NCBI GenBank assembly: GCA_016709665.1
Contig: JADJMI010000027.1
Span: forward strand, 495,553-559,552
Source: Betaproteobacteria bacterium
Lineage (GTDB): Bacteria; Pseudomonadota; Gammaproteobacteria; Burkholderiales; Usitatibacteraceae
Length of the DNA: 64,000 nucleotides
Direction of reading: 5' to 3'
The notes below the pieces were generated by a model. The model saw only the letters and a list, made by a program, of their open reading frames with translations, did not search any database and had not been told where the DNA came from. Position numbers and translations under genes: made by a program. This document shows, piece after piece, positions 24,307 to 32,404 of the stretch; position 1 is the stretch's first letter; each line of letters opens with the position of its first letter.

Positions 24307-25767
24307 ATGCCCACCCTCAGCAGCGCCGGAATCGGCAGTGGCCTGGACGTCGCCGGCCTGGTCACCAAGCTCATCGACGCCGAGAAGCGCCCGCTGCAGC
24401 TCCTGCAGATGCGGGCGTCGACGGCCAACGGGAAGCTCTCCGCCTACGGCAAGGTGAAGGCGCAGCTCGACCTGCTGCGGACCGCGTCGTCGGACATCGC
24501 GACGGTGACGAACTGGAGCGCCAAGTCGGCCTCACTCGCCAACGCCGCGGTGGCGAGCGTCTCGGCCTCGGCGACGAGCACGGTCGGCGAATACAACGTC
24601 GAGGTCACGCACCTCGCCCAGTCCCAGCGGCTCGTCGCGGCCGCCGTCCCCGACACCTCGGCCCTGATGGGCACGGGCACGATCACCCTGGGCGTCGGCA
24701 AGTGGAACGGATCGACCTTCGAGCCGTCGGCGGGCGCGACGCCCGTCACGATCACGGTGGACGCCACCAACAATTCCCTCGGGGGCATCCGCGACGCGAT
24801 CAACGCGGCCGGCACGGCCGTGCGGGCCTCCGTCGTCACGGACACCTCGGGCGCGCGCCTGGTGCTCACCTCCACCGCCACGGGCACGGCTTCCGCCCTG
24901 CAGGTGAGCGTGGTGGACGACGACGGCACCCCGACCGACAGCGCCGGCTTGTCGCGGCTCGCCTACAACGGCGACACCACGGCGAGCGCCCCCGGGCTGC
25001 GCCAGGCACAGCCCGCGCAGGACGCCCGGATCCTGCTCGACGGCATCGAGGTCCTCTCGTCCACGAACACGGTCTCCGGGGCCATCGACGGCGTGACGTT
25101 CACGCTGCGGGGCACCAACACGGACAGCCCGACCACGCTCAAGGTCAGCCACAACACGGGCAATGCCCGCGCCATGGTCGACAAGTTCGTCGGCGCGTAC
25201 AACGCCGCCGTCACGATGCTGGCCGACCTCACCAAGGCGGACCCGGGGGGCACGGCGAGCGGCGCCCTGCAGGGCGACGCGGCCGCGCGGTCGCTCGCCA
25301 ATTCGCTGCGCTCGCTGGTCACGCGCATGGTGCCCTCGGGCACGCTCTCCACGCTCGCCCAGGCCGGCATCGCGCTGGGCAAGGACGGCAAGCTCGCCGT
25401 CGACGGCACCCGGTTCGACGCCACCATCGCGAGCGGAACGGCGGACCTGCAGTCGTTCTTCACCGCCACGAGCGGCGACGAGGCCGCCCAGGGCATCGCC
25501 GTGCGCTTCAAGTCGGCGCTCGACAGCATCCTGGGCTCGGACGGCACAATCAGCGCCCGCACGACGGGCCTCGACAACACGATCAAGGCCAACAAGCGCG
25601 ACCAGGACCGGCAGACGGCCCGCCTCGCGGCCATGGAACTGCGCCTGAAGAAGCAGTACGGCGCGCTCGACACGATGATCAGCACCATGAGCACCATGTC
25701 CTCCACGCTCAGCCAGAACCTCACGCAGATCGCGGCGATCTCGAGCGCCAGCAACGGCAACAACTGA
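24307..25767 (+). CDS. fliD: Filament cap protein FliD
   Basis: FliD (HAP2) caps the filament and folds incoming flagellin. The 486-residue product begins MPTLSSAGIGSGLDVAGLVT, the highly conserved FliD N-terminus. The C-terminal coiled region (ELRLKKQYGALDTMISTMST, then SSTLSQNLTQI) ends Asn-rich. The centre is Thr/Ser/Ala-rich like the exposed domains of cap proteins. It lies 11 bases after flaG. Confidence 0.96.
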   Translation: MPTLSSAGIGSGLDVAGLVTKLIDAEKRPLQLLQMRASTANGKLSAYGKVKAQLDLLRTASSDIATVTNWSAKSASLANAAVASVSASATSTVGEYNVEVTHLAQSQRLVAAAVPDTSALMGTGTITLGVGKWNGSTFEPSAGATPVTITVDATNNSLGGIRDAINAAGTAVRASVVTDTSGARLVLTSTATGTASALQVSVVDDDGTPTDSAGLSRLAYNGDTTASAPGLRQAQPAQDARILLDGIEVLSSTNTVSGAIDGVTFTLRGTNTDSPTTLKVSHNTGNARAMVDKFVGAYNAAVTMLADLTKADPGGTASGALQGDAAARSLANSLRSLVTRMVPSGTLSTLAQAGIALGKDGKLAVDGTRFDATIASGTADLQSFFTATSGDEAAQGIAVRFKSALDSILGSDGTISARTTGLDNTIKANKRDQDRQTARLAAMELRLKKQYGALDTMISTMSTMSSTLSQNLTQIAAISSASNGNN

Positions 25768-25880
25768 CGGGCCGGGGGACCTTCCGGAACGCACGTCACG
25801 GGCGGGCCGGGTGTCCCCTCGCGCCTCGCGGCGGCGCCGCGCCCCGGTTCCGGCCCCCCGGCCGCGCAAGCGGATGCCCC

Positions 25881-25907
25881 TCAGGGTTTGGCACCGAAAG
25901 CCGATAT
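25881..25907 (+). promoter_or_regulatory. Sigma-28 promoter of fliS
   Basis: TCAGGGTTT (25881-25889) precedes GCCGATAT (25900-25907) by ten bases. The -10 matches seven of eight consensus bases (GCCGATAA); the -35 shares the GTTT end. It starts about 28 bases ahead of the fliS ATG. The overlapping TGGCACC was considered as a sigma-54 -24 element and rejected because no GC -12 follows. Confidence 0.6.
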
Positions 25908-25941
25908 CCATACGTAGCCATCACTCCCGAACGGATCCACC

Positions 25942-26385
25942 ATGTTCTACGCCCGCAACTCCGCCCACGCCTACCGCCGGGTCGGCATCGAGTCCGACGT
26001 CTCCGGCGCGAGCCCGCACCGCCTCGTGCACCTGCTCTACGAAGGCGCGATCGGCTCGGTGCAGGCGGCCCGGCAGGGCATCGACCAGGGCCAGGTGGCG
26101 CAGAAGGGCCAGGCCATCGCCAAGGCGATCCGCATCGTGGACGAGGGGCTCAAGGCGAGCCTCGACCGGGACCAGGGCGGCGACATCGCCAAGCGCCTTT
26201 CCGCGCTCTACGACTACATGGTCGGCCAGCTGCTGCAGGCAAATCTCAAGAACGACCGGAAGGCGCTCGAGCAGGTCGAGAGCCTCCTCGCCACCCTGCG
26301 CGACGCGTGGGACGCCATCGAACCGCCTCCCGCGCGCCCCGCCGGCGCGGGAAAAGCCCCCTACGGAGGCCTGGTCGCCGCATGA
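25942..26385 (+). CDS. fliS: Flagellin chaperone FliS
   Basis: FliS binds the disordered C-terminus of flagellin in the cytoplasm and keeps it unpolymerised before export. The 147-residue product carries the conserved ASPHRLVHLLYEGAIGSVQA segment and is predicted all-helical. The final ~25 residues are Pro/Ala-rich. It overlaps fliT by four bases and follows its own sigma-28 promoter. Confidence 0.94.
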   Translation: MFYARNSAHAYRRVGIESDVSGASPHRLVHLLYEGAIGSVQAARQGIDQGQVAQKGQAIAKAIRIVDEGLKASLDRDQGGDIAKRLSALYDYMVGQLLQANLKNDRKALEQVESLLATLRDAWDAIEPPPARPAGAGKAPYGGLVAA

Positions 26386-26705
26386 ACGAAACGGACACCA
26401 TCGTGAAACTGCTCGAATCGTACGAAGCCGCGGGAGCGGCCAGCCGTGAGCTTCGCTCCGCCGCCATCGCCGGCGACTGGGAGAGCTTCGACCGCGCCCA
26501 GGCCCGGTGCCACGCCATCGTCGGCCTGATCCGCGCGATGGGCCCGGTGTCGGCCTTGCCTCCCCCGCTGGTGAGGCGCCGGCACGAGATCCTCACCGAC
26601 ATCCTCGCCGACGATCGGGCCATCCGCGACATCCTCGAGCCGCTCAGCCGGCGGCTCGGACAGGTGCTGCGCACCCCGCACCGCGCCGAGCCCGCCCCGC
26701 ACTGA
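26382..26705 (+). CDS. fliT: FliT-type export chaperone
   Basis: FliT chaperones FliD and can restrain FlhDC. The 107-residue product starts at 26382 with ATG overlapping the fliS stop (ATGA). It is small and helical with the typical anti-parallel layout (TIVKLLESYEAAGAASRELR, then HEILTDILADDRAIRDILEP). Sequence conservation in this family is weak, so the assignment leans on the fliD-fliS-fliT order and size. Confidence 0.75.
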   Translation: MNETDTIVKLLESYEAAGAASRELRSAAIAGDWESFDRAQARCHAIVGLIRAMGPVSALPPPLVRRRHEILTDILADDRAIRDILEPLSRRLGQVLRTPHRAEPAPH

Positions 26706-26712
26706 GGCCTCG

Positions 26713-27609
26713 ATGGCGATCCCGCTTCCCGGCCTTCCCGGACGCCTGCCCGCCGTGCCCGTGCCGGCGACGATCCGGCCGCCCCTGCCGGTCGAGCCGC
26801 TGCAACCGGTGCGCGAGCGCGCGGTGCAGGACCCGTCCGCGCCGCCGCGACCTCCGGGATCGACCATCGACACCTGGGCCGCGCACGAGGCGTTCCCGGC
26901 CACGGAATCGCTCTCCGCGCGCCGCCCGGCCCCCGTGCACTCCAGTCCCCTCGCCCGCCCCGTCATGCGCGCCCTGCCGGGGCTCCTCGCCGACGACCTG
27001 GGCGGACCGGAGATCACCGGCAACGGCGCGAAGCTCGCCCCCGCCCTGCGCCACGCCATCGAGACGAGCGGCGTCTTCTACGAATCCCATCTCGCCGAAT
27101 GGACGCAAGGCGAGCGCGACACGGACCACCTGCTCCTCGAGGTGTCGAACCTCGCCAGCCGCGCGCGCGATGGCGCCTCGCAGGGCGTGCGCGACGCGGT
27201 CCGCTCGCAGCAGATCGACTTCCTCCGGCAGGGCGAGGTGGGCTGGATGCTGCCCACGCCCTTCCGGGGCACCACGCTCTGGGTCGGCGAGCCGCAGGCG
27301 GAGGGCCGCATGGCGCCCCAGGCGACGCCGCTGGTGAAGCTGGAAATCGACCTGCCCGGCCGCGGCACGCTGCGCGTGGTGATGCGCCTCCTGGGCCGCG
27401 ACCTGTACGTGGACCTGGACGGCGGCGGCGAGGCCGGCATCGGTCCCGAGGGGTTGCTCGACCTCGGCCAGCGCCTGCAGGGCCTCGCGGGCCTGCACCT
27501 CGCCGCGCTCAGGACGACGCCGGTGGCCTGCGCCAAGCGCAGCCACGCCGAGGCGGCCGACCGCTGCACCTGGACCAACTGCGACAGCTGCCTGTCGAGG
27601 GGAACCTGA
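26713..27609 (+). CDS. FliK-like hook-length-control domain protein
   Basis: The 298-residue product has a Pro-rich disordered N-terminal ~110 residues. A C-terminal region (VKLEIDLPGRGTLRVVMRLL, LYVDLDGGGE) resembles the Flg_hook substrate-specificity domain of FliK. The genuine fliK is at 34272-35352, so this is a second, divergent member. It lies directly ahead of an FlhB C-terminal-like gene, the partner type for FliK, which supports the assignment. The last ~30 residues contain three cysteines (C288, C292 and C295 region), unusual for FliK. The function is inferred. Confidence 0.6.
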   Translation: MAIPLPGLPGRLPAVPVPATIRPPLPVEPLQPVRERAVQDPSAPPRPPGSTIDTWAAHEAFPATESLSARRPAPVHSSPLARPVMRALPGLLADDLGGPEITGNGAKLAPALRHAIETSGVFYESHLAEWTQGERDTDHLLLEVSNLASRARDGASQGVRDAVRSQQIDFLRQGEVGWMLPTPFRGTTLWVGEPQAEGRMAPQATPLVKLEIDLPGRGTLRVVMRLLGRDLYVDLDGGGEAGIGPEGLLDLGQRLQGLAGLHLAALRTTPVACAKRSHAEAADRCTWTNCDSCLSRGT

Positions 27610-27614
27610 CCGCC

Positions 27615-27911
27615 ATGGACGCCCGCTACGTCGTTCCCCTCGGCCAGGCCGCCGCCCTGTCGTACCGGACGGGCCAGGGCGCGCCCAAGGTGGTCGCCAA
27701 GGGCCGCGGCGAACTCGCCCGGCGCATCGTCGAGCTCGCGCGCGAGAACGGCGTGCCCGTGGCGCAGTCGCCGGAGCTCGTCTCGCTCCTCATGCAGGTG
27801 GACATCGACAAGCAGATCCCCGAGAGCCTCTATCGCGCCGTGGCCGAAGTGCTGGTCTGGGCGCACGCGCTGCCGGCGGCCGCGCATCCGGCGAGGACGA
27901 ACCATGGGTAG
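27615..27911 (+). CDS. FlhB C-terminal-domain homologue (FlhX-like)
   Basis: The 98-residue product aligns with only the cytoplasmic C-terminal part of FlhB after the NPTH site: YVVPLGQAAALSYRTGQGAP, APKVVAKGRGELARRIVELA and SLLMQVDIDKQIPESLYRAV. Free-standing copies (FlhX, YlqH) can replace the cleaved FlhB fragment in substrate switching. Full-length flhB is present at 16621-17778, so this copy is additional. It lies six bases after the FliK-like gene and overlaps the PilZ gene by eight bases. Confidence 0.82.
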   Translation: MDARYVVPLGQAAALSYRTGQGAPKVVAKGRGELARRIVELARENGVPVAQSPELVSLLMQVDIDKQIPESLYRAVAEVLVWAHALPAAAHPARTNHG

Positions 27912-28653
27912 CGCGACGCGGGCACGCCTGCCCGAACCCCACCAGAGCGGCCACGAATCGTTCCTGGTGCGCGGGATTCCGGAGATCCTCGCGCTGATGC
28001 GCGGGATCCGGCATGCCGAGTCCCTCGTCACCGCCTACGCGGGCGGCGCCGGGGAGTTCTTCGCGAGCACGATCCTCGCCGTGGATGCCCTGCCGGGGGA
28101 GTTCCTCCTGGAGGCCGGGCCCGGGACGGTGCTGCCGCAGGAGGCGCAGGTGCTCACGGTGGTGACCTTCCTCGACAACGTGAAGGTGCAGTTCGAGGCG
28201 GCGATGCTCGGCACCGTGGGATTCGAGGGGCACCGCGCGTTGCGGGTGCGGCTGCCCACGCGCGTGCTCCGGCTGCAACGCCGCGAGAGCTTCCGCGTGG
28301 CCACGCCCGTCCTGCGCGCCCCGGTCTGCCGCATTCCGGCCGACGGCGACCGTCCGGCCGTCGAGATCCGCGTGGCCGACGTCTCCTGCGGGGGGGTCGC
28401 GCTCGCCCTCGCGCCGGGCGACCTGTGGCTCGAGCCGGGCGACATCCTGCGCGGCTGCCTCCTCGAACTGCCCGGCATGGCCCCGATCGCGGTATCGATC
28501 GAGGCACGCCACGCCGAACGGCCGGAGAAGGCGCCCGTCGCCGGCCTGCGCACCTGCGGCTGCCGGTTCGTGGACCTGCCGGGCCCTGCCGAGACCCAGA
28601 TCCAGCGCTACGTGAGCGCGGTGGAGCGTGAAAGGCTCAGGCTTCGCGCCTAG
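27904..28653 (+). CDS. ycgR: c-di-GMP-binding flagellar brake protein YcgR
   Basis: YcgR binds c-di-GMP and slows the motor. The 249-residue product has an N-terminal YcgR-type domain (residues ~20-120) and a C-terminal PilZ domain. The PilZ site shows RRESFRVATP (RxxxR) and DVSCGGVALAL (DxSxxG). It closes the fliS-fliT operon and converges on fliE. A diguanylate cyclase at 49.2-50.9 kb could feed it, though this link is only inferred. Confidence 0.92.
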   Translation: MGSATRARLPEPHQSGHESFLVRGIPEILALMRGIRHAESLVTAYAGGAGEFFASTILAVDALPGEFLLEAGPGTVLPQEAQVLTVVTFLDNVKVQFEAAMLGTVGFEGHRALRVRLPTRVLRLQRRESFRVATPVLRAPVCRIPADGDRPAVEIRVADVSCGGVALALAPGDLWLEPGDILRGCLLELPGMAPIAVSIEARHAERPEKAPVAGLRTCGCRFVDLPGPAETQIQRYVSAVERERLRLRA

Positions 28654-28654
28654 C

Positions 28655-28965
28655 TCACACGTTCATGTTCATGATTTCGGTGTAGGCCGAGACCAGCTTG
28701 TTGCGCGCCTGCACCACGGCCTGGAAGCCGACCGAGGCCTTCTGCATGGAGATCATCGTTTCCTCCAGGGAAACGGCCGGATCCTCCATCGAGAAGCGCT
28801 GCTGCAGCGAGGTCGCGTCGTTCTGCACCTTGCTCGTCTGCTCCAGCGCCGCCTTCACCAGGTCGGCGAAGTTCGTGCCGGATGCGGCCTTGGCGCCGGT
28901 GAGCGCGCCCGGGCCGGAAATTCCGGCGAGGGGGCCGGCGGCGCGCAGGGATCGATCGGGGACAT
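28655..28965 (-). CDS. fliE: MS-ring/rod junction protein FliE (one-base frameshift near start)
   Basis: FliE joins the MS-ring to the proximal rod. The conserved body (FADLVKAALEQTSKVQNDAT, ISMQKASVGFQAVVQARNKL, ending MNMNV) is in one frame. The expected start MSPIDP at 28965 is in another. Adding one base in the G run at 28948-28950 joins them into a 103-residue protein of exact family length. The alternative, a longer open frame back to 29260, has no homology. A one-base deletion in a short homopolymer, probably a sequencing error, is the simplest explanation. Confidence 0.85.
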
Positions 28966-29126
28966 CGGGGCACCTCGGGCAAGGGAACGGTACATCCCGA
29001 ACCCTACGCGCCCCGCCGGGAACCGTTCCCCGGATATGGCCCGGCAATCGGCCGTTTTTCACCGGTTGGTCCGCACCCGCGCCGGCGGAAGATTCACTCC
29101 GTGACCCACCCCAACCGCCCCCCCCG

Positions 29127-30776
29127 ATGAACAACGCCATCGCCTCCTCCCCCGCCGGGGGATTCCTGGGCCGCATCCCGCCCCGGAGCCTCATGGCCCT
29201 GCTGGTGGGCGCCGCGACGCTCATCGCGGTGTCCGCGGCCGCCGTCATGTGGCTGCGCACGCCCGACTACAAGCTGCTCTTCGCCAACGTCTCGGACAAG
29301 GACGGCGGGGCCGTCGTGGCCGCGCTCGGCCAGCTGGACGTGCCCTTCAGGAACGGCGAGGGCGGCGCGATCTACGTGCCGGCCGACCGCGTGCACGACA
29401 TCCGCCTGAAGCTCGCCTCGCAGGGGCTGCCCAAGGGCGGCGGCGTCGGGCTCGAGCTGATGGACGGCCAGAAGTTCGGCGCGACGCAGTTCCAGGAACA
29501 GGTCAACTTCCAGCGCGGTCTCGAAGGCGAGATCGCGCGCTCCATCCAGTCGCTCTCCGCGGTGCAGTCCGCCCGCGTGCACCTCGCGCTGCCCAAGGCC
29601 TCCCTCTTCGTGCGCGACGCGCAGAAGCCCTCGGCTTCGATCGTCCTCAACCTCTATCCCGGCAAGAGCCTCGAGCGATCGCAGGTGGCCGGCATCACGC
29701 ACCTGGTGGCCTCGAGCGTCGCCGACATGCCGCTCGCCGGCGTCTCCATCGTCGACCAGCACGGCAACCTGTTGTCGGCGCCGCCGCGCGCGCCGGGCTC
29801 CGCGGCGGGACTCAACCCCTCCGAGCTCGCGTACGTGCAGGAGATCGAGCAGGGCCACATCAAGCGCATCCTCGACATCCTCGAGCCGATCGCCGGCCGC
29901 GGCAACGTGCGCGCGCAGGTGACGGCCGAGGTGGACTTCAGCCAGGTCGAGCAGACCGCCGAGCTCTACAAGCCCAACCAGGGCAGCGAGCCGGCCACCG
30001 TGCGCAGCACCTCGTCCTCGGAGTCCGCCTCCGGTTCCGGCGGCGGCGCCTCCGGCGTGCCCGGCGCCCTCACGAACCAGCCGCCGAGCGCCGGCGAGAA
30101 GAAGGACGCCTCCGCGAGCGCCGCCAGCAGCAACACGCGCAAGGAATCGGTCGTCAACTACGAGGTCGACAAGACCGTGCGCCACACGCGCGCGCAGGTG
30201 GGCAGCGTGAAGCGCCTGTCCGCGGCGATCCTGGTGAACCACAAGCGCCCCGCCCCCGTGGCCGCGCCCGCCGCCGACGCGAAGGCCGACCCCAAGGACG
30301 CGAAGCCCGCGGCGGCCCCCGTGCCCGTCGCCTTCACCGAAGCCGAGGTCGGGCAGATGAACGCCCTCGTGAAGGAGGCGATCGGCTTCAACAAGGATCG
30401 CGGCGATTCCCTGAACCTGGTGAACGCGCCCTTCAGCACCGAGCCCGAGAGCATCGCCACCGAGACGCCCATCTGGCAGCGCCCGGAGGCGATGTCCTTC
30501 GCCAAGGAAGGCGGCAAGGCCCTCTTCCTGCTGGCCGCGCTCGCCTTCGTGGTGCTCGGCATCATCCGCCCGGCAATGCGCCAGGTGGCCGCCTCGATGG
30601 CCGCCTCCGCCGAGCGGGACGCATCGCCCGCGCCCGCGGCCCTCGCCGGCGCCTCGACCCTTTCCGCCCTCCCGGGCGCGGCCCCGTCCGCCCTCGCCGA
30701 CGTCCAGCGCATCGCGCGCGACGACCCGGCCACGGTCGCGAACGTGGTGCGCACCTGGGTCGCGAAGCCCAACTGA
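29127..30776 (+). CDS. fliF: MS-ring protein FliF
   Basis: FliF forms the inner-membrane MS-ring on which the flagellum is built. The ATG at 29127 gives 549 residues, with a first membrane helix (SLMALLVGAATLIAVSAAAV) and a second near residue 460 (ALFLLAALAFVVLGIIRPAM). The periplasmic ring-building domains lie between them (RVHLALPKASLFVRDAQKPS). The C-terminus (DDPATVANVVRTWVAKPN) is the FliG-binding tail. It opens the fliFGHIJK operon, divergent from fliE. Confidence 0.96.
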   Translation: MNNAIASSPAGGFLGRIPPRSLMALLVGAATLIAVSAAAVMWLRTPDYKLLFANVSDKDGGAVVAALGQLDVPFRNGEGGAIYVPADRVHDIRLKLASQGLPKGGGVGLELMDGQKFGATQFQEQVNFQRGLEGEIARSIQSLSAVQSARVHLALPKASLFVRDAQKPSASIVLNLYPGKSLERSQVAGITHLVASSVADMPLAGVSIVDQHGNLLSAPPRAPGSAAGLNPSELAYVQEIEQGHIKRILDILEPIAGRGNVRAQVTAEVDFSQVEQTAELYKPNQGSEPATVRSTSSSESASGSGGGASGVPGALTNQPPSAGEKKDASASAASSNTRKESVVNYEVDKTVRHTRAQVGSVKRLSAAILVNHKRPAPVAAPAADAKADPKDAKPAAAPVPVAFTEAEVGQMNALVKEAIGFNKDRGDSLNLVNAPFSTEPESIATETPIWQRPEAMSFAKEGGKALFLLAALAFVVLGIIRPAMRQVAASMAASAERDASPAPAALAGASTLSALPGAAPSALADVQRIARDDPATVANVVRTWVAKPN

Positions 30777-30800
30777 CGCCCGAAGACCCGGACCGACGCC

Positions 30801-31799
30801 ATGGACGACGAAGGCCTGCTGAACAGCGCGATCCTGCTGATGTCGATCGGCGAGGAGCAGGCCGCCGAGGTCTTCAAGTACCTCCAGCCCAAGGAGGTGC
30901 AGCGCCTCGGGGAGACGATGTCCAAGCTGAAGAGCGTGGACAACAAGAAGGTCGAAAACGTGCTCGACCAGTTCCGCAGCGCCGCCGGGGCGCAGTCGGC
31001 CCTGGTCTCCGACACGAACGAATACGTGAAGTCGGTGCTGCAACGCGCCCTGGGCGAGGACCGCGCGGCCTTCCTGGTCGATCGCATCCTGCAGGGCCGC
31101 GACGTCTCCGGCATCGAGGGCCTGAAGTGGATGGACCCGGCCACCATCGCCGAGCTGATCCGCAACGAACACCCGCAGATCATCGCGACGATCCTCGTGC
31201 ACCTGGAGCGCGACCACGCGAGCGGGATCCTGAAGGACCTGCCCGAGCGCGTCCGCAACGAGGTCGTGCTGCGCATCGCGACGCTCGACGGCATCCAGCC
31301 CAACGCCCTGCGCGAGCTGAACGAGGTGCTCGCCAAGGTGCTCGCCGGAAACGACCAGTTCAAGAAGGCGGCCCTGGGCGGCACCAAGGCCGCGGCCGAG
31401 ATCCTCAACTTCATGGGCACCACGGGCGAGACCGCGGTGGTCGACTCGATCCGCGAGGCCGACGCCGATCTCGCGCAGAAGATCGTCGACCAGATGTTCG
31501 TCTTCGACGACCTGCTCGACCTCGAGGACAAGGCCATCCAGCTCGTGCTGCGGGAGGTGCAGGGCGACGCGCTCGTCGTGGCCCTGAAGGGCGCGAGCCC
31601 GGAGTTGCGCGAGAAGATCCTGAAGAACATGTCCTCGCGCGCGGCCGAGACGCTGCGCGACGACCTCGAATCCAAGGGCCCGGTGCGCCTGTCGGAGGTC
31701 GAGGGCCAGCAGAAGGAGATCCTGAAGATCGTCCGCCGCCTCGCGGACGAAGGCCAGCTCGCGCTGGGCGGCGGCGGAGGCGACGATGCCTTTGTCTAG
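30801..31799 (+). CDS. fliG: Motor switch protein FliG
   Basis: FliG transmits torque from the stator to the rotor. The 332-residue product shows the N-terminal FliF-binding domain, the middle domain with the EHPQ motif (AELIRNEHPQIIATILVHLE) and the C-terminal torque helix region (DLAQKIVDQMFVFDDLLDLE). It ends with a Gly-rich tail. The last 14 bases overlap the start of fliH. Length is normal. Confidence 0.97.
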   Translation: MDDEGLLNSAILLMSIGEEQAAEVFKYLQPKEVQRLGETMSKLKSVDNKKVENVLDQFRSAAGAQSALVSDTNEYVKSVLQRALGEDRAAFLVDRILQGRDVSGIEGLKWMDPATIAELIRNEHPQIIATILVHLERDHASGILKDLPERVRNEVVLRIATLDGIQPNALRELNEVLAKVLAGNDQFKKAALGGTKAAAEILNFMGTTGETAVVDSIREADADLAQKIVDQMFVFDDLLDLEDKAIQLVLREVQGDALVVALKGASPELREKILKNMSSRAAETLRDDLESKGPVRLSEVEGQQKEILKIVRRLADEGQLALGGGGGDDAFV

Positions 31800-32404
31800 C
31801 CGGCTCACGCGGCGCGAGGATATCGGCGCCACCTCGCCCTACCGTCTCGACGCGCTCGGCGGCCCGGCGTGTCGCCGGGGGCGCACGCGCCAACCTGGCC
31901 GAGGCCGAGGCGAAGCGCGAGCGCGAGCGGATCTTCCAGGAGGGCTTCCGCGCCGGGGAGGCCGCCGCGCGCGCGCTCGCCGAGCGCGAGCGGATCCGCC
32001 TGGCGGCGCTCGTCGAATCCCACGACCGCGAGATGGGGCGCCTCAACGAGGACCTCGCCCGCACGGTGATCGCCCTGGCGGCCGACATCGCGAAGCACGT
32101 GACGCGCGCCCACATCGCTGTGCGCGAGGACGCCATCCTGCCGGTGATCCGCGATGCCCTCGCCCTCATCGGCGAGGATGCCACGCCGGCGCGCCTCCTC
32201 CTGTCCCCGGACGATGCGGCCCACGCCGAGCGCGCCATCGGGGCCGAGCTCGCGCAGCGCGGTTGCCGCATCGTGCCCGAACCGGCCCTCGGCCGCGGCG
32301 AATGCCGCCTCGAGGGCGCGCACGCGCAAGTCGACGCCACCCTCGCCACGCGCTGGCGCAAGGCCCTCGCCCCTCTCGGAGACACCCGTGACTGGCTCGA
32401 CTGA
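31786..32404 (+). CDS. fliH: Export ATPase regulator FliH (frameshifted)
   Basis: FliH dimers hold the FliI ATPase and link it to the C-ring. The N-terminus (MPLSSRLTRREDIGATSPYR) begins at 31786. The rest (ARANLAEAEAKRERERIFQE, IALAADIAKHVTRAH, ending GDTRDWLD) is in the next frame. The switch lies near 31865-31885 in a GC-rich run. The Glu/Arg-rich central coiled coil and C-terminal FliI-binding domain are both recognisable. Joined, the protein is about 205 residues. It overlaps fliG by 14 bases and fliI by 17. Confidence 0.85.

Noticed and set aside
25890..25907. TGGCACC as a sigma-54 -24 element before fliS
   Set aside because: No GC doublet at -12 with correct spacing follows, and the overlapping sigma-28 match is better. 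The organism uses FlhDC rather than a FleQ-type cascade.
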